A DNA stretch of 64,000 bases from Paracoccus denitrificans. GTDB lineage: Bacteria > Pseudomonadota > Alphaproteobacteria > Rhodobacterales > Rhodobacteraceae. Positions within the stretch are counted from its first letter, which is position 1. The number at the start of each line of letters is the position of its first letter. Of this stretch, positions 62,678 to 64,000 are shown piece after piece. The position numbers were made by a program, and so were the translations under genes. The DNA lies in NCBI RefSeq assembly GCF_900100045.1, contig NZ_FNEA01000005.1, positions 1 through 64,000 on the forward strand, given 5' to 3'. The notes beneath the pieces were generated by a model, which saw nothing but the letters and a program-made list of their open reading frames with translations, was not told where the DNA came from and searched no databases.

Positions 62678-63728
62678 CGTCGTCCAGGGGCTCGAATCCG
62701 GCAGGCACGGGCGCATGGCGAGCCCAGAAGGCCAGCACCTTGAACAGGTGACCCATTTCGCCGGGCGCGGTCAAGCGATGAAGCGCGGCCATCGCCCCCT
62801 CGTCGCCCGCCCGGGCCAGTTGCTGCGCGCGGCTCTCGATCCCCAGCCGCAGCAGCCAGTCGCCCTGCGCGACCATGCGCGAGGCGCGAACCCCGGCCGC
62901 CCGCCCCGCCGCAGCCAGGGGCGCGAAATCGACATGCGCGGTCAGGTCGGCCTCGCCGGGGTTGGCCAGCACATCCTCGGGCCGGTGGCGGCGCAGGGCC
63001 TGGAAGGTGTCGCCCTGCCCGTCCCAACCGCCATAGTCGACGACGATGGCGCAACCGCCATGCGCCGCGATGCGCCCGGCGACCTGCGCGACGATCGGCG
63101 CGGCCTCGGGGCAGGTTTCGCGGATCACCCCCTCGGGCGCGAGGGGCAGCGAAGCATCGCCGGGGATGGGCAGCAGCCCCATCTCCAGTCCGCCCTGCGC
63201 ATCCAGCGCCACCACGCGCTCGGCCCAGCCCTGCGCGCCGCGCTGGAACTGGCGAATCGGCAGGGCGTCGAAGAACTCGTTGGCGACCAGGAGCAGCGGC
63301 GCCTGCGGCAGTTGCGATACATCGTCCAGATGCACGATCTCGCCCAGCCTGTCGCGCTGGACCCGGCGCAGATGCGGCGATGCTTCGACCAGCGCGACCC
63401 GCGCCGCCTCGGCCATGCCGGGCACGATGCGGATGGCGCGCAGGATGTCGGCCATCAGCGTGCCGCGCCCCGGCCCGATCTCGGCCAGGGTAAAGGGCGC
63501 GGGCCGGCCCTGGTCCAGCCACGCCTGCCCCAGCGCCAGCCCGATCATCTCGCCGAACATCTGGCTGATCTCGGGCGCGGTGGTGAAGTCGCCCGCCGTG
63601 CCGAAGGGGTCGCGGGTCGCGTAATAGCCATGCTCGGGATGCAGCAGGCACAGCCGCATGTATTCGTCCAGAGCCATCGGCCCCGACAGCCGGATGCGCG
63701 TGGCGATCAGGCGGGCCAGCGGCGTCAT
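62661..63728 (-). CDS. Class I SAM-dependent methyltransferase, MidA/NDUFAF7 (DUF185) family
   Basis: Methyltransferase of 355 residues. In mitochondria the homologue NDUFAF7 methylates an arginine of complex I; the bacterial role is probably similar. [23 protein letters not shown] near 14-36, [17 protein letters not shown] (SAM site) near 80-96 and NEFFDALP followed by a Gly-rich [18 protein letters not shown] segment mark the family. Its ATG overlaps the lgt stop (ATGA), and it overlaps pgeF by 17 bases. Confidence 0.92.
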   Translation of the reverse strand: MTPLARLIATRIRLSGPMALDEYMRLCLLHPEHGYYATRDPFGTAGDFTTAPEISQMFGEMIGLALGQAWLDQGRPAPFTLAEIGPGRGTLMADILRAIRIVPGMAEAARVALVEASPHLRRVQRDRLGEIVHLDDVSQLPQAPLLLVANEFFDALPIRQFQRGAQGWAERVVALDAQGGLEMGLLPIPGDASLPLAPEGVIRETCPEAAPIVAQVAGRIAAHGGCAIVVDYGGWDGQGDTFQALRRHRPEDVLANPGEADLTAHVDFAPLAAAGRAAGVRASRMVAQGDWLLRLGIESRAQQLARAGDEGAMAALHRLTAPGEMGHLFKVLAFWARHAPVPAGFEPLDDDADDA

Positions 63729-64000
63729 GCGGCCGTCTGCGGCACGGCCGGCCGCATGCGCGCGCGAATCAGGAAGGCCAGCCCGACCAGCACCATCGGC
63801 AGCGACAGAAGCTGGCCCATGGTCACGCCCCAGGCCGGCCCGCCCAGCACATGGCCCAGCGGATTGTCGGGCGTGATGAACTGCGCATCGGCCTGGCGGA
63901 AGAACTCGACGACGAAACGCGACAGGCCGTAGCCGATCAGGAATATCCCCAGCGCCTGCCCCGGACGGCGCAGGCCCCCGGCGCGGACCAGCAGGAACAG
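63725..64000 (-). CDS. lgt: Prolipoprotein diacylglyceryl transferase (start outside window)
   Basis: The last 91 codons of Lgt, the inner-membrane enzyme that attaches diacylglycerol to the lipobox cysteine of prolipoproteins. The frame shows the typical end, [22 protein letters not shown], followed by two hydrophobic segments and [11 protein letters not shown] before the TGA at 63725. It is the first gene of the lgt, methyltransferase, pgeF run. The N-terminal two thirds lies beyond the window edge. Confidence 0.93.
   Translation of the reverse strand: MFLLVRAGGLRRPGQALGIFLIGYGLSRFVVEFFRQADAQFITPDNPLGHVLGGPAWGVTMGQLLSLPMVLVGLAFLIRARMRPAVPQTAA

Noticed and set aside
1-64000. tRNA, rRNA, CRISPR arrays, insertion sequences, prophage or integron genes
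   Set aside because: No cloverleaf with a T-loop GGTTCGA in the right setting, no regularly spaced direct repeats, and no transposase, integrase or phage structural frame was seen.

Overview
The window is a continuous, very GC-rich stretch of bacterial chromosome, densely packed on both strands. Gene content points to an alphaproteobacterium of the order Rhodobacterales, most likely Paracoccus or a close relative. The pointers are a CobS/CobT cobaltochelatase pair, methylmalonyl-CoA epimerase next to a DUF1467 gene, an MidA/NDUFAF7-like methyltransferase between lgt and pgeF, DUF1150 behind a small heat-shock gene, and CtrA-type TTAA-N7-TTAA boxes. The genus is an inference; no rRNA or tRNA gene was seen to settle it. 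No transposase, integrase, phage gene or CRISPR array was found, and no gap between genes exceeds about 250 bases.

Positions 1-5727 (minus strand) hold a polyamine-type ABC importer operon: ATPase, two paralogous binding proteins in tandem, and two permeases, the last cut by the window edge. Positions 6601-16939 (minus strand) form a pentitol island. It holds a xylitol dehydrogenase-like enzyme and xylulokinase, then an AraC-type regulator, a ribose-type ABC importer, a ribitol dehydrogenase-like enzyme, a pentulose (ribulose) kinase and an L-xylulose reductase-like enzyme. Together these could import pentitols and deliver D-xylulose 5-phosphate and D-ribulose 5-phosphate to the pentose phosphate pathway. 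Each of the three binding-protein genes is followed by a strong hairpin without a T-run, which probably stabilises the mRNA of the most-needed subunit.

Positions 17143-32442 are mostly housekeeping: a YqeY-like gene and carA (divergent), a membrane glycosyltransferase with an N-terminal MshEN domain behind a CtrA-type box, glnE, bpt, ilvI-ilvH, an M48 lipoprotein protease, small conserved proteins, a nitroreductase, mce and a response regulator with a second CtrA-type box. Positions 32447-43320 carry a GNAT acetyltransferase, a DUF1501/DUF1800 pair, aspS, a CPBP membrane protein overlapping a GH25 lipoprotein, an FAD-linked oxidase, a DUF808 protein and cobS. A small exported protein separates cobS from cobT.

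Positions 43843-64000 hold cobT, a GT4 glycosyltransferase, an aminopeptidase P, a TerC-like DUF475 protein and a tightly overlapping run proC-csaA-hydroxyacid dehydrogenase-glycerate kinase. After these come YbjN, CobC, purE-purK, Hsp20-DUF1150, a degenerate ATP-sulfurylase-like protein next to trxB, an Lrp-type regulator, a lipoprotein with a TTG start, and pgeF-methyltransferase-lgt.

The most notable items are the MshEN-glycosyltransferase fusion with its CtrA box, the ATP-sulfurylase relative without its catalytic motifs, the hairpins behind all three binding-protein genes, a perfect 24-bp inverted repeat with diverged copies nearby, and the composite pentitol locus.
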